From: Candidatus Poribacteria bacterium
GTDB taxonomy: Bacteria > Poribacteria > WGA-4E > JAJDTR01
Direction: 5' to 3'
NCBI GenBank assembly: GCA_022827055.1
Contig: JAJDTR010000153.1
Location: 1 to 64,000 of the forward strand
DNA: 64,000 bases
The first letter of the stretch is position 1; every line of letters starts with the position of its first letter. Under the pieces are notes generated by a model. It was not told the DNA's origin and ran no database searches. It saw only the letters and a list, made by a program, of their open reading frames with translations. Shown piece after piece: positions 8,521 through 17,026 of the stretch. Made by a program: the position numbers and the translations under genes.

Positions 8521-9954
8521 ATGTCGATAAACAACATCTCGCGGCGGCAATTCCTGCGTACAGGTTTAACGGCTGGATCTGCCGCATTTTCCCTAGGATT
8601 TCTCGGATGCAGTCGACTCTTATCTAACCCGTCGGTTGATTCCCTCATTGAGCCATACGGTGGTTATCGGATCGACCCGGCTGGGATTCTCGATCTGCCC
8701 CCAGGCTTCAGATACCATACATTTTCCACAACAGGTGAAACGATGGATGATGGGTTCTTGGTGCCTGGAGGCCACGACGGTATGGCTGCTTTTCCGGGAC
8801 CAGACGGGAAAACTATACTTGTTCGAAACCACGAACTGGAGACCGACGCACATACGGGAGCCTTCGGTCAGTCCAATGAATTAATCAATCGAATGGATAG
8901 TAAAAATTTCCACGATTTCGGCCAGGGAACAAATCCAGCTCTTGGTGGCACAACAACCCTCATGTACAATACCAAAACTAAGGAATTGGAAAGACAATTC
9001 CTTAGTTTGGCTGGCACCATGCGAAATTGCGCGGGAGGGCCAACCCCATGGAATACCTGGATTAGCTGCGAGGAATCCGTCCAGAAGTCTGAAGATACGT
9101 TTGAAACAGACCACGGATACAACTTCGAGGTGCCGGCTTTGGCTACCGGGCTTGTTACACCAGTACCACTGAAAGCAATGGGACGATTTTATCATGAGGC
9201 GGTCGCCGTGGACGCCAACACAGGTATTGTCTACCAGACCGAGGACCGCGGTGACGGGCTCGTTTACCGTTTCATTCCTCACCACCCAGGTAGACTGGCA
9301 GAAGGGGGGCGTCTCCAAGCGTTGAAGATTCGCGACCTGAAGAGTGCCGACACTCGTAATTGGACAAGTCCTCTTGAAACCCTCCTTCCTTGGACGCATG
9401 ACGTTATACCGGTCGGTGAAAAACTAAACGTGGAATGGGTTGATATTCAGAATGCTGAATCTCCCAAGGACGATCTTCGCAAACAGGGATATCATGATAA
9501 AGGCGCGGCAAGATTTGCCCGCGGCGAAGGCATGTGGTACAGCGATGGCGTCATTTTCTTCGCCTGCACAAACGGCGGAGAACGCAAGAAGGGTCAAATT
9601 TGGCGCTACACGCCGAGTCCTTTTGAAGGCACATCGGATGAAGAAAAGGATCCGGGAATTCTCAAACTATTTATTGAATCAATGAGCAGCGACCTGCTGG
9701 AAAACGCAGATAACCTAACCGTCTCGCCGTGGGGCGATCTCATTGTGTGTGAAGACGGCTCAACAGAACAGTTCGTGGTCGGCATTACGCCGGAGGGAAA
9801 ATTATACCGCTTTGCTCGGAACGCTAAGAACATCTTTGAATTTGCAGGTTCTACATTCTCCCCGGATGGGAGTACCTTATTTGTTAACATTCAAACACCG
9901 GGAATCACACTTGCTATAACCGGACCCTGGCATACAGTTGATTCCGAAATATAA
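8521..9954 (+). CDS. PhoX/DUF839-family phosphatase-like protein, Tat-exported
   Basis: 477 residues. The N terminus SRRQFLRTGLTAGSAAFSLG is a twin-arginine signal; a Cys in LGFLGC could also allow lipid attachment. The mature part matches the DUF839/PhoX group: RNHE, then GTMRNCAGGPTPWNTWISCEE, then YHEAVAVDANTG and YQTEDRGDGLVYRF, then DGVIFFACTNGG and ENADNLTVSPWGDLIVCED. PhoX enzymes are calcium/iron-dependent alkaline phosphatases that release phosphate from organic esters outside the cytoplasm. It lies 2.5 kb before the Pho-promoted receptor operon, which fits that role. Some DUF839 proteins have no proven phosphatase activity. AGGGA precedes the ATG. Confidence 0.85.
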   Translation: MSINNISRRQFLRTGLTAGSAAFSLGFLGCSRLLSNPSVDSLIEPYGGYRIDPAGILDLPPGFRYHTFSTTGETMDDGFLVPGGHDGMAAFPGPDGKTILVRNHELETDAHTGAFGQSNELINRMDSKNFHDFGQGTNPALGGTTTLMYNTKTKELERQFLSLAGTMRNCAGGPTPWNTWISCEESVQKSEDTFETDHGYNFEVPALATGLVTPVPLKAMGRFYHEAVAVDANTGIVYQTEDRGDGLVYRFIPHHPGRLAEGGRLQALKIRDLKSADTRNWTSPLETLLPWTHDVIPVGEKLNVEWVDIQNAESPKDDLRKQGYHDKGAARFARGEGMWYSDGVIFFACTNGGERKKGQIWRYTPSPFEGTSDEEKDPGILKLFIESMSSDLLENADNLTVSPWGDLIVCEDGSTEQFVVGITPEGKLYRFARNAKNIFEFAGSTFSPDGSTLFVNIQTPGITLAITGPWHTVDSEI

Positions 9955-10226
9955 CAGGAGCAGTAACCCTGTCGCCTAACCTTTATTCGATTGCTCTTGA
10001 TAGCTCCGACGATTGAGATTAATCGAAAATCATCAATCTCCCTTCTTATCTCCTACCATTGCCAACCCGTTACTTGCGCAGCATACCCAACTCGAACCTC
10101 CATTGCGATCTCGCTGCAATCCGGCCCATGGCTATAGTCATTGCAACTAAAAATCGCACACGGGTTTATTTTCCTATCCGAATTCCTATTCGTTCCCATA
10201 GGTCTGAATTAAGAGACCGAATACAG

Positions 10227-10260
10227 AGCGATCACCTGAGTGGATAACGAAGGGGATAGT
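10227..10260 (-). repeat. Copy of the interspersed CTATCGC/CTTGATCG repeat
   Basis: The segment GCGATCACCTGAGTGG followed by ATAACGAAGGGGATAG is a diverged, reverse-oriented copy of the repeat seen at 16947, 23555, 47942, 52118 and 60241. It lies in the roughly 1.1-kb spacer between the phosphatase and the TonB-dependent receptor. That spacer holds no other supported feature except the two Pho-type promoters. Confidence 0.5.
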
Positions 10261-10501
10261 ATACCTGGGTATACTCGGGTATAAATCCCTTCTATCCCGA
10301 TCTGATCAAAGGGAAAATTCATAAACCTGTAGATTACGAGTTACGCCGAGCCAGTCAATGCGCATATGTGTAAACGTAAATGACTACAGAATCTCCGACC
10401 GCCAATTCGTTTTGACCTTGTTACAGCCTACCTATGCACGTGAGATGGGCACTCCCGCGCATCTATCCACCGACCACTATCTCGAAACGTAAGACATAAA
10501 A

Positions 10502-10546
10502 AAGTCAAAAATATGTCACAACTCTGTAACATCTTTGATTTATAGT
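10502..10546 (+). promoter_or_regulatory. Pho-type promoter 1 (three PhoB half-sites plus -10)
   Basis: Three 7-mers repeat every 11 bp: AAGTCAA (10502-10508), ATGTCAC (10513-10519), CTGTAAC (10524-10530). TATAGT (10541-10546) follows after exactly 10 bp. PhoB binds pairs of 7-mers with 4-bp spacers (E. coli CTGTCAT-N4-CTGTCAC) in place of a -35. No convincing gene starts within the next 400 bp, so this promoter would make a long leader for the receptor or a separate short RNA. Confidence 0.7.
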
Positions 10547-10935
10547 TCCTCCTGCAGTTAAGGCTTGAGACAATCCCCGCAACGAGAGTCAATTGATTGT
10601 CAATACGAGTGGACAGCATGATTGAAAAGTGGATTGCTGTAACTCTTTATCAGTTGGCAATACGTGGATACTCGCCATCCAGGTTGCATCATACCAGATT
10701 CAAAATCAATTTGCTTTTCCTTGAAGTAACAGTCAAGTCAGCCGTCACGGTCGGCGGATTGCCGCCGCCCACCCCGTGCTTGCCTTGACGCAAATTGCGT
10801 AGCCTCAATCAACTTGGCTATCCATATCAGCGGATTCAAGTTATGTCGATAAATCTATTTTGGCATATGCCGCAATCAATGGATTCGACCAAGGCCCTTG
10901 AGCAGAATCAACAAGCAGATTAAAACGCCACAGAA

Positions 10936-10980
10936 AAGTCAAATCAATGCCATGATTTTGTAACATCTCTGAAATATACT
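10936..10980 (+). promoter_or_regulatory. Pho-type promoter 2, driving the TonB-dependent receptor
   Basis: AAGTCAA (10936-10942), ATGCCAT (10947-10953) and TTGTAAC (10958-10964) repeat every 11 bp, then TATACT (10975-10980) after 10 bp. The architecture is identical to the site at 10502-10546, 434 bp upstream. The predicted start near 10987 leaves a leader of about 90 nt before the receptor's start codon. This makes the receptor a likely member of the phosphate-starvation regulon. Confidence 0.75.
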
Positions 10981-11076
10981 AAATGTGCGTAGGAATTAAG
11001 ATATTAACGCCATGATATTGTGTTAATTGGGATTAGAAATTTATTAAAGACGGAACGACAAAGGAATTGTGCGTTG

Positions 11077-13875
11077 ATGAAGCGGTTAGGTACACAGTTG
11101 ATTTGGCTCTCGCTACTATTATCAATTCAGTATTCTTTCGCCCAAGGGGAGGCAAATGTTGAAGGCATTGTCGTAGACGCTGATACGGACGCGCCTATAC
11201 CTGATGCAGTTGTGAGAGTTGTTGGAAAAGCGGAGAAATCTTCTACCGATGCAAATGGCAAATTCTCATTCACTTTACCGGAAGGAGCATACAAAATCAG
11301 GGTGACCGCCCCCTTCTACAGTCCGCAAGTGATCCCCGAGATTTTGGTTGCGCGGGAACAACCGACACATGAACTTCGTATCGCTCTCGCGCCTCAAGTT
11401 GTTCACTTAAATCCCATTAAACTTCCGGTTCGACTGAGCCAATCAACGGAGCGTGGGCTTCTTGAAAAGCGGCTCCAAAGCTCCAGAATTGAGGACAGTA
11501 TCAGCACAGAAGAGATTAGTAGGCTCCCCGCTTCCGACGCTGGCGAAGCAATCAAGCGTGTAACAGGGATTAGTATCGTGGGCGGACGGTATGTGTTTGT
11601 CCGTGGTCTCGGTGAACGCTATAGCAATACCCTCCTGAACAATGTGGAAATTCCAAGCCCGGAGCCAAACCGACGCGTAGTTCCCATGGACATTTTCCCC
11701 GCCAGCCTCCTTTCTAGTCTTCAAACAGTTAAAACCTTCTCACCCGACCAACCGGGTGGATTCGCTGGAGGTTCGGTTCAGGTTTTCACCAAAGATTTCC
11801 CGGAAGCGTTGACAATGTCCGTATCAATGTCTACGAGTATGAACACTCAAACTACCGGAGAGGAAGCTCTGACTTATGCAGGAGGAGGGCTGGATTTTCT
11901 TGGCTTTGATGATGGAGGGCGCGACCTACCCGAACTGATAGTGGAAAAAGCGGGAGACATTCCAATCCGAGAGCGTGGTCGTTTCACCGTGTCAGGATTC
12001 ACTCCCGAGGAAATTCAGACGTTTGGGCGCTCCTTCAACAACGTATGGACCCCTGAAAGGAATACGGCGCCAGTAAATCAGAGTTACAAATTCAGTGTCG
12101 GCAACAGTACGGAACTGTTTGGTAAGGAATTCGGATATCTTGGTGTGCTTTCATATGGTAACAAACACAGCCATCGAACCGAGGAGCGGAACGCATTTCG
12201 GATAGGCTTGAACGACGAATTATCCCCGGTGGTAACCTATCAAGCCGAAAAGAGTTCTCATGAAGTGAACTGGGGGAGCGTTCTCAACGCGAGTATGCGC
12301 TTTTCTCCGACCCAAAAGGTGAGTTTACAGACACTCTTTACACATATCGGCGACGATGAAACGCGGATATGGGAGGGATTCAACGATGATCGAAATACGG
12401 ACATGCGGAGTGGTCGTCTTCGGTATGTAGAGCGACAACTTTTCTCTAGTCAACTCGGCGGCCAACACGACTTTGACCTCGGAGAAGTCGATCTTGAAAG
12501 CGACGACAAACCTGACATATCAATGGATTGGCGACTAACATATGCCCGTGCGGCACGTGGCGAGCCCGATAATCGTGAAATGATTTACGAAGATCGTGGC
12601 GATGGAACCTTCGTTTTTCGTGATGTAACACATAGTGGCAGTCGGTTCTTTTTTGACTTGGTAGATGATCAGTACAGTGGTCGCGTCGATTGGAAGGTGC
12701 CGTTCCGAGCCGAAGGGTTGTTCAAATTTGGAGCGTTGTGGCGAGATAGAAACCGTACTTTCGATGCACGACGATTTCGATTTCTACCGTCCGACAACAT
12801 CGACCGATTTGTCGACCTTTCTGATCCAGCCGAGCAACTCTTCAAGCTGGAGAACATTGCTCCCCGGAGATTTGAACTCACCGAATCAACACGGGCAAAT
12901 GACAACTATCTCGCCTCTGACCGCGTAGTGGCTAACTACGTGATGGTCGACTTGCCGGTGTCTTCAAGATGGCGCTTGGCGACCGGACTACGATTAGAAG
13001 TTTCAGACCAGAACGTCACCACATTCAATCCGTTCTTCGCTAATGCTCCACCAATCCTCGCCGATCTGGAAACGCTCGACCTCCTACCAAGTGTGAATTT
13101 AACGTATCGTTTAACCGAACGAATGAACGTCCGATTTGCTGGGTCCCGCACCATCACGCGACCCGATCTCCGCGAATTGGCACCCTTCGAATTCACGGAT
13201 TTTGTGGGCGGAAGGACGGAATTCGGCAATCCTGACCTAGAGCGCACCCAGATACAAAACTACGACTTTCGGTGGGAAGTCTTCCCCGAGTTGGGAGGTG
13301 TAATCGCCATTAGCGCCTTTTACAAGAGATTTCATAAGCCGATTGAACAGATTGTCGAGCCGCAGGCAGAGGTCCGTATTACTTACGACAATGCGTTGGG
13401 CGCAAACAACTATGGCCTTGAAATGGAACTGCGGCAGAATTTGAGCGTGCTCTATTCAGGACTACGCGATTTCTCGATTAATACAAACGTTGCTTTTATT
13501 TCTTCACGAGTTGAATTGCCCGATGTTGGCATCCAGACCTCTTCTGAACGAGCACTGCAGGGCCAGTCTCCCTACATCGTCAACGCAACATTGGGTTACA
13601 ACAGTTCAGACCTTGGCATTTCCAGTACGATTGCATACCACGTTTTCGGCCGTCGCATTGCCGAGGTCGGTAATCATGGTATTCCCGATGTCTTCGAGCA
13701 GCCACGTTCTCAACTAGATGCCACTATCAGCAGAGTCATTGCCGACTACTACCGGTTGAGCCTCTCCGCCAAAAATCTGCTCGATCCCGATGTCATCTTT
13801 AAACAAGGTGACAAAACCTATGTTCGATACCGCACTGGGCGATCTTTCTCGTTCGGTGTGAGTTATAGTCTTTAA
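11077..13875 (+). CDS. TonB-dependent outer-membrane receptor with carboxypeptidase-regulatory-like N-domain
   Basis: About 932 residues from the ATG at 11077; an upstream ATG at 11020 is in frame but would push the signal peptide inwards. MKRLGTQLIW begins a signal peptide cleaved near SFAQ. Next comes an Ig-like regulatory domain (VEGIVVDADTDAPIPDAVV, ending near residue 100), then a plug (ISRLPASDAGEAIKRVTG, YVFVRGLGERYSNTLLNN, DQPGGFAGGSVQVFTKDFP) and a large beta-barrel ending in FSFGVSYSL. It would move a scarce ligand across the outer membrane using TonB energy. The upstream Pho-type promoters and downstream pst genes suggest a phosphorus-containing ligand. Weak AAGGA lies 12 bases upstream. 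Confidence 0.92.
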   Translation: MKRLGTQLIWLSLLLSIQYSFAQGEANVEGIVVDADTDAPIPDAVVRVVGKAEKSSTDANGKFSFTLPEGAYKIRVTAPFYSPQVIPEILVAREQPTHELRIALAPQVVHLNPIKLPVRLSQSTERGLLEKRLQSSRIEDSISTEEISRLPASDAGEAIKRVTGISIVGGRYVFVRGLGERYSNTLLNNVEIPSPEPNRRVVPMDIFPASLLSSLQTVKTFSPDQPGGFAGGSVQVFTKDFPEALTMSVSMSTSMNTQTTGEEALTYAGGGLDFLGFDDGGRDLPELIVEKAGDIPIRERGRFTVSGFTPEEIQTFGRSFNNVWTPERNTAPVNQSYKFSVGNSTELFGKEFGYLGVLSYGNKHSHRTEERNAFRIGLNDELSPVVTYQAEKSSHEVNWGSVLNASMRFSPTQKVSLQTLFTHIGDDETRIWEGFNDDRNTDMRSGRLRYVERQLFSSQLGGQHDFDLGEVDLESDDKPDISMDWRLTYARAARGEPDNREMIYEDRGDGTFVFRDVTHSGSRFFFDLVDDQYSGRVDWKVPFRAEGLFKFGALWRDRNRTFDARRFRFLPSDNIDRFVDLSDPAEQLFKLENIAPRRFELTESTRANDNYLASDRVVANYVMVDLPVSSRWRLATGLRLEVSDQNVTTFNPFFANAPPILADLETLDLLPSVNLTYRLTERMNVRFAGSRTITRPDLRELAPFEFTDFVGGRTEFGNPDLERTQIQNYDFRWEVFPELGGVIAISAFYKRFHKPIEQIVEPQAEVRITYDNALGANNYGLEMELRQNLSVLYSGLRDFSINTNVAFISSRVELPDVGIQTSSERALQGQSPYIVNATLGYNSSDLGISSTIAYHVFGRRIAEVGNHGIPDVFEQPRSQLDATISRVIADYYRLSLSAKNLLDPDVIFKQGDKTYVRYRTGRSFSFGVSYSL

Positions 13876-13903
13876 ATCAATGAAAATAAAGGAGTTTCAG
13901 AAA

Positions 13904-15226
13904 ATGAGTAGAAGTATGTTACGGCATGTTGCACTTGCAGTTGTGATCGGAATTAGTTTCACTATTTTTGGTTGCGGCGATGATGAGGAGGGAGGAGACG
14001 TTTTCCAAGAAACATTCATCACCACCTCCGATGGTCGAAAAGTTGCCATTCTTGAAGGCAATATCACTGGCGATCGTACATTGTTGGCAGACAACGACTA
14101 TCTGCTTCGTGGTGCTGTGTTTGTCCAAGATGGCGCAACCTTGACAATTGAAGCCGGTACAATCATTTATGGCGAAGGCGCATCAACCGGGGCACTTGTC
14201 GTCGCGCAAGGCGGTAAGTTGATGGCGGAAGGAACTGCCGCCAGTCCGATAGTTTTTACGAGCGACGCTCTACCGGGACAACACCAGCGTGGACAGTGGG
14301 GTGGTTTGATTATCAATGGACGTGCTCCCACGAACCAAGGAATAACACAGGGTGAGGGAAACACGGGTGCATTCGGCGGAAATGATCCCAACGACAGCAG
14401 CGGAGTTCTCCGTTATGTGCGAGTTGAGTGGGCTGGCATTGAGTTTAGCCCGGACAATGAGTTAAACGGAATCGCATTCCAAGGAGTAGGGTCCGGTACA
14501 GTGGTCGATCACGTTCAAGTCCACTTCAATCAAGATGACGGCATTGAGATGTTCGGCGGAACCGTGAACATCAAATACGCTCTCGTTACAGGTTCGCGTG
14601 ACGATTCATTTGACTGGACTGATGGTTGGACCGGGAAAGGACAGTTTTGGGTTGTCCAGCAGCGTGGAGACGATGCTGATAACGGATTCGAGAATGATAA
14701 CAGCAGCAAAAACAACGAAGCGTTGCCACGATCGAGTGCGACCGTTTACAACGCAACGCTTGTTGGAGACCCCAACGGTCCTGAAAGTGACATCGGTATG
14801 CTTATCCGCGAAGGAGCGGCAGGAACATACCGCAATTTCATCGTAACCGGATTTAATAAATCGGGTCTCGACATCAACCACGCCGCGACATACGCACAAG
14901 CCAATAGCGGTAAACTCTCAGTGCGTAACAGCATCTTCTTTGGCAACAAACCCGGTAGTTTTGCAGGAGAGAGTGACGGTTTTGATGACACCGCATGGGC
15001 ATCAAACCCCTCCTTTAACAATGTCGAAGTTGACCCTATGTTGTCGAATCCGTTCAACTTGAACAGCCCCGATTTCCGACCACGCAGCGGTTCGCCCGCA
15101 ACGAACGGTTCGGTTCCTGTGGCTAGGCCACCTTCCGATGGATTCTTTACGTCGGTGAATTTCATCGGCGGCGTGGATCCCAACGATAACTGGACTGCGG
15201 GTTGGACAACCACAGCGCAGAATTAA
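13904..15226 (+). CDS. Lipoprotein with right-handed parallel beta-helix
   Basis: 440 residues. I start at ATG 13904 because GGAG lies nine bases before it; the in-frame ATG at 13880 has no ribosome site. The signal peptide ends in FTIFGC, then an acidic DDEEGGD linker. The rest is built of short repeated strands (LTIEAGTIIYGEG, VDHVQVHFNQDDGIEMFGG, NSIFFGN) as in pectate-lyase-like helices. No lyase active site was recognised. It begins 28 bp after the receptor gene, ends at a strong terminator, and so forms a two-gene Pho-type operon. Likely a surface-anchored binding partner that feeds the receptor; the ligand is unknown. Confidence 0.8.
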   Translation: MSRSMLRHVALAVVIGISFTIFGCGDDEEGGDVFQETFITTSDGRKVAILEGNITGDRTLLADNDYLLRGAVFVQDGATLTIEAGTIIYGEGASTGALVVAQGGKLMAEGTAASPIVFTSDALPGQHQRGQWGGLIINGRAPTNQGITQGEGNTGAFGGNDPNDSSGVLRYVRVEWAGIEFSPDNELNGIAFQGVGSGTVVDHVQVHFNQDDGIEMFGGTVNIKYALVTGSRDDSFDWTDGWTGKGQFWVVQQRGDDADNGFENDNSSKNNEALPRSSATVYNATLVGDPNGPESDIGMLIREGAAGTYRNFIVTGFNKSGLDINHAATYAQANSGKLSVRNSIFFGNKPGSFAGESDGFDDTAWASNPSFNNVEVDPMLSNPFNLNSPDFRPRSGSPATNGSVPVARPPSDGFFTSVNFIGGVDPNDNWTAGWTTTAQN

Positions 15227-15250
15227 AAATGCACTGAAACGGCGGCTCGT

Positions 15251-15305
15251 GAAAGTATACGGGGCCTGAAATCAGCGTACTTCGGCCCCGTACTTTCTTT
15301 TCTCA
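15251..15305 (+). terminator. Rho-independent terminator after the receptor/beta-helix operon
   Basis: GAAAGTATACGGGGCC pairs with GGCCCCGTACTTTC, with a two-base bulge, and is followed by TTTTCTC. It lies 25 bp after the beta-helix gene's stop codon. Confidence 0.85.
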
Positions 15306-15343
15306 CATGCCCCGACAAGAACCACGCGCAAGTTGGTATAGCT

Positions 15344-15835
15344 ATGATATGGCGGATTTCTTTAATCTATTTGCTACTGACAAGCATCCTGCTCGGTTGC
15401 GAACATAAAGAGTGGAAAAACAGTTTCAACTCACCAACTGAAATTGGTCGTGCAGTTGTAGAGGCTTTAAACCAAGGCGACTCGGGCGAGCTACATCAAT
15501 TGAGAGTAAGCCGTAAGGAATATCTCTCATGGATATGGCCCGCGTTTCCGGCAAGTGGCCCCCCGCATAATTACCCGGAGGATTTCGCGTGGTCAAATCT
15601 GGACACAAAATCCTCCCGAGCCGTTCGGCGATTGGTTAAGAACTATGGAGAAAATAACCTTACATTTGTCAAGCTTGGTTTTGAACAGAAAACCGAAGAG
15701 TACAAAGATTTCAAATTGCTACGAGGTACGGTATTATCTATAACGAACAAGACCGGTCAAAAAAAAACGCTGAAGATTCTCGGCTCGGTTGTCGAGAAAG
15801 ATGGGCGTTACAAACTACTCAGTTATAAGGAGTGA
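15344..15835 (+). CDS. Small predicted lipoprotein preceding tonB
   Basis: 163 residues. A signal peptide (MIWRISLIYLLLTSILLGC) ends in the lipobox LLGC, so the protein should be lipid-anchored at Cys19. The mature part has one aromatic-rich loop (YLSWIWPAFPASGPP) and an alpha/beta C-terminal half with no known motif. The stop TGA is embedded in the tonB ribosome site, so the two are probably translationally coupled. A periplasmic accessory to TonB-dependent uptake is possible from context only. Confidence 0.65.
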   Translation: MIWRISLIYLLLTSILLGCEHKEWKNSFNSPTEIGRAVVEALNQGDSGELHQLRVSRKEYLSWIWPAFPASGPPHNYPEDFAWSNLDTKSSRAVRRLVKNYGENNLTFVKLGFEQKTEEYKDFKLLRGTVLSITNKTGQKKTLKILGSVVEKDGRYKLLSYKE

Positions 15836-15839
15836 TGAC

Positions 15840-16853
15840 ATGGCATCTGGTGCATCAAAGTATCAAGCATTGAGAAAAAGAAAGCAGTATAAGAAAATGC
15901 TACGTGCGAGGCGAGAGACCGCAGGTTTACCGGTCTCTGATGTGGCAAGCAAGCAACCATCATCAATGGGAAGCTCATCAGAATACAAGGAAGCCGTTAC
16001 ACAGATTCGGAATACGTCGACACGTACAGGTGCAAAAGGAAAAAATGCGTCACAACGGCGTGTTTCCGCACTGGTATCACTAGCACTCCACGGTGTAGCA
16101 ATATTTGTAGCGGGAATCTACGTTGTGCGAGAAATCGCCGTGCAAGACGACTCCATGGTAGCGGACATGATGGAAGCGATTCCCGACAAGCGAGTCATCA
16201 AACGTGAACCAAAGCAACGTCAATCCGAAGCCCCGAAGTTGCGCCCTCTTGCTGCCCCACGCACTCAGACGATTGCTACAAGTGCACGGCTGTCCATCGG
16301 AAACGAGCGATTTACTCTTCCAGCAGGAAATCTTTCTTTGGCGACTACGGATGGACCCAGCAGTGTAGGCTTGGACAGAGGTTCGTTGTTTGAGAAACGC
16401 CAAGCTACCGTGGCTACGGTTGCTCCCAAATTTGAGCCGCCGAAGTTTGACACAACTCCAATCATCAGCAAATTTGACGAGTCCCAATCGTTCTCGGAAA
16501 TCGCATTCAGTCCAGAATCGGTCGATACTTTTTCGGCAGATTTAGGCAATACTAGAGGTTCTTTCACGGAGTTTTTGAAACAGGTCAGAGAAAAGATAAA
16601 ACGAGCGCAGCGCTTTCCGCCAGCCGTGAGGAATGCAGAGGACGGTGCAACTACGAAAGTGCGCTTTACACTTCTTCGAGATGGCACGATTCAACACGCC
16701 AAAGTTGTGGCGTCTTCCGGTTCCAAATCACTCGACAATGCTGCATTAGCCGCGGTCCGAAACGCCATTCCGTTTCCGCCATTTCCAGAGGATCAAAACG
16801 GTACGATGCTCCGATTAGAACTTCCTATCGTATTTCAGTTGCGGACGAATTGA
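15840..16853 (+). CDS. tonB: TonB-family energy transducer
   Basis: 337 residues from ATG 15840, which has AAGGAG seven bases upstream; an in-frame ATG further up would overlap the previous gene. A basic cytoplasmic N-terminal region of about 85 residues precedes one membrane segment (SALVSLALHGVAIFVAGIYV), longer than the few residues found in E. coli TonB. A proline/basic linker spans the periplasm (KREPKQRQSEAPKLRPLAAP). The C-terminal TonB fold reads REKIKRAQRFPPAVR, then VRFTLLRDGTIQHAKVVASSG and LDNAALAAVRNAIPFPPFP. It would pass inner-membrane energy to the receptor upstream. No exbB/exbD is in the window. Confidence 0.9.
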   Translation: MASGASKYQALRKRKQYKKMLRARRETAGLPVSDVASKQPSSMGSSSEYKEAVTQIRNTSTRTGAKGKNASQRRVSALVSLALHGVAIFVAGIYVVREIAVQDDSMVADMMEAIPDKRVIKREPKQRQSEAPKLRPLAAPRTQTIATSARLSIGNERFTLPAGNLSLATTDGPSSVGLDRGSLFEKRQATVATVAPKFEPPKFDTTPIISKFDESQSFSEIAFSPESVDTFSADLGNTRGSFTEFLKQVREKIKRAQRFPPAVRNAEDGATTKVRFTLLRDGTIQHAKVVASSGSKSLDNAALAAVRNAIPFPPFPEDQNGTMLRLELPIVFQLRTN

Positions 16854-16946
16854 AATGCTTATTGGATATAATCCTCTTTTCGTAGTTGTTTAGTTCAGTG
16901 TGGAACTTACGCGCCAACAGGAAATCGCGACCTGGAGAGGTATTTT

Positions 16947-17016
16947 CTATCGCACTCCTTATTCAGTCGCTTGATCGCTCCTACATTACGCTCAGGGATC
17001 TCTATCGCGGTGGAGT
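16947..17016 (+). repeat. Copy of the interspersed CTATCGC/CTTGATCG repeat, abutting the MIP gene
   Basis: CTATCGCACTCCTTATTCAG followed by TCGCTTGATCGCTCCTAC, then a second partial unit GGGATCTCTATCGCGGTGGA. The last bases supply a GGAG that lies 11 bases before the MIP-channel start codon, so this repeat copy may provide that gene's ribosome site. Confidence 0.6.
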
Positions 17017-17026
17017 GTGTATCACA

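Noticed and set aside
8881-9399. 172-codon open frame on the minus strand
   Set aside because: It is antisense to the PhoX-like gene, whose conserved motifs cover the same bases.
10597-10788. 63-codon frame downstream of Pho-type promoter 1
   Set aside because: It has no Shine-Dalgarno and a composition unlike protein; kept only as a possible untranslated leader.
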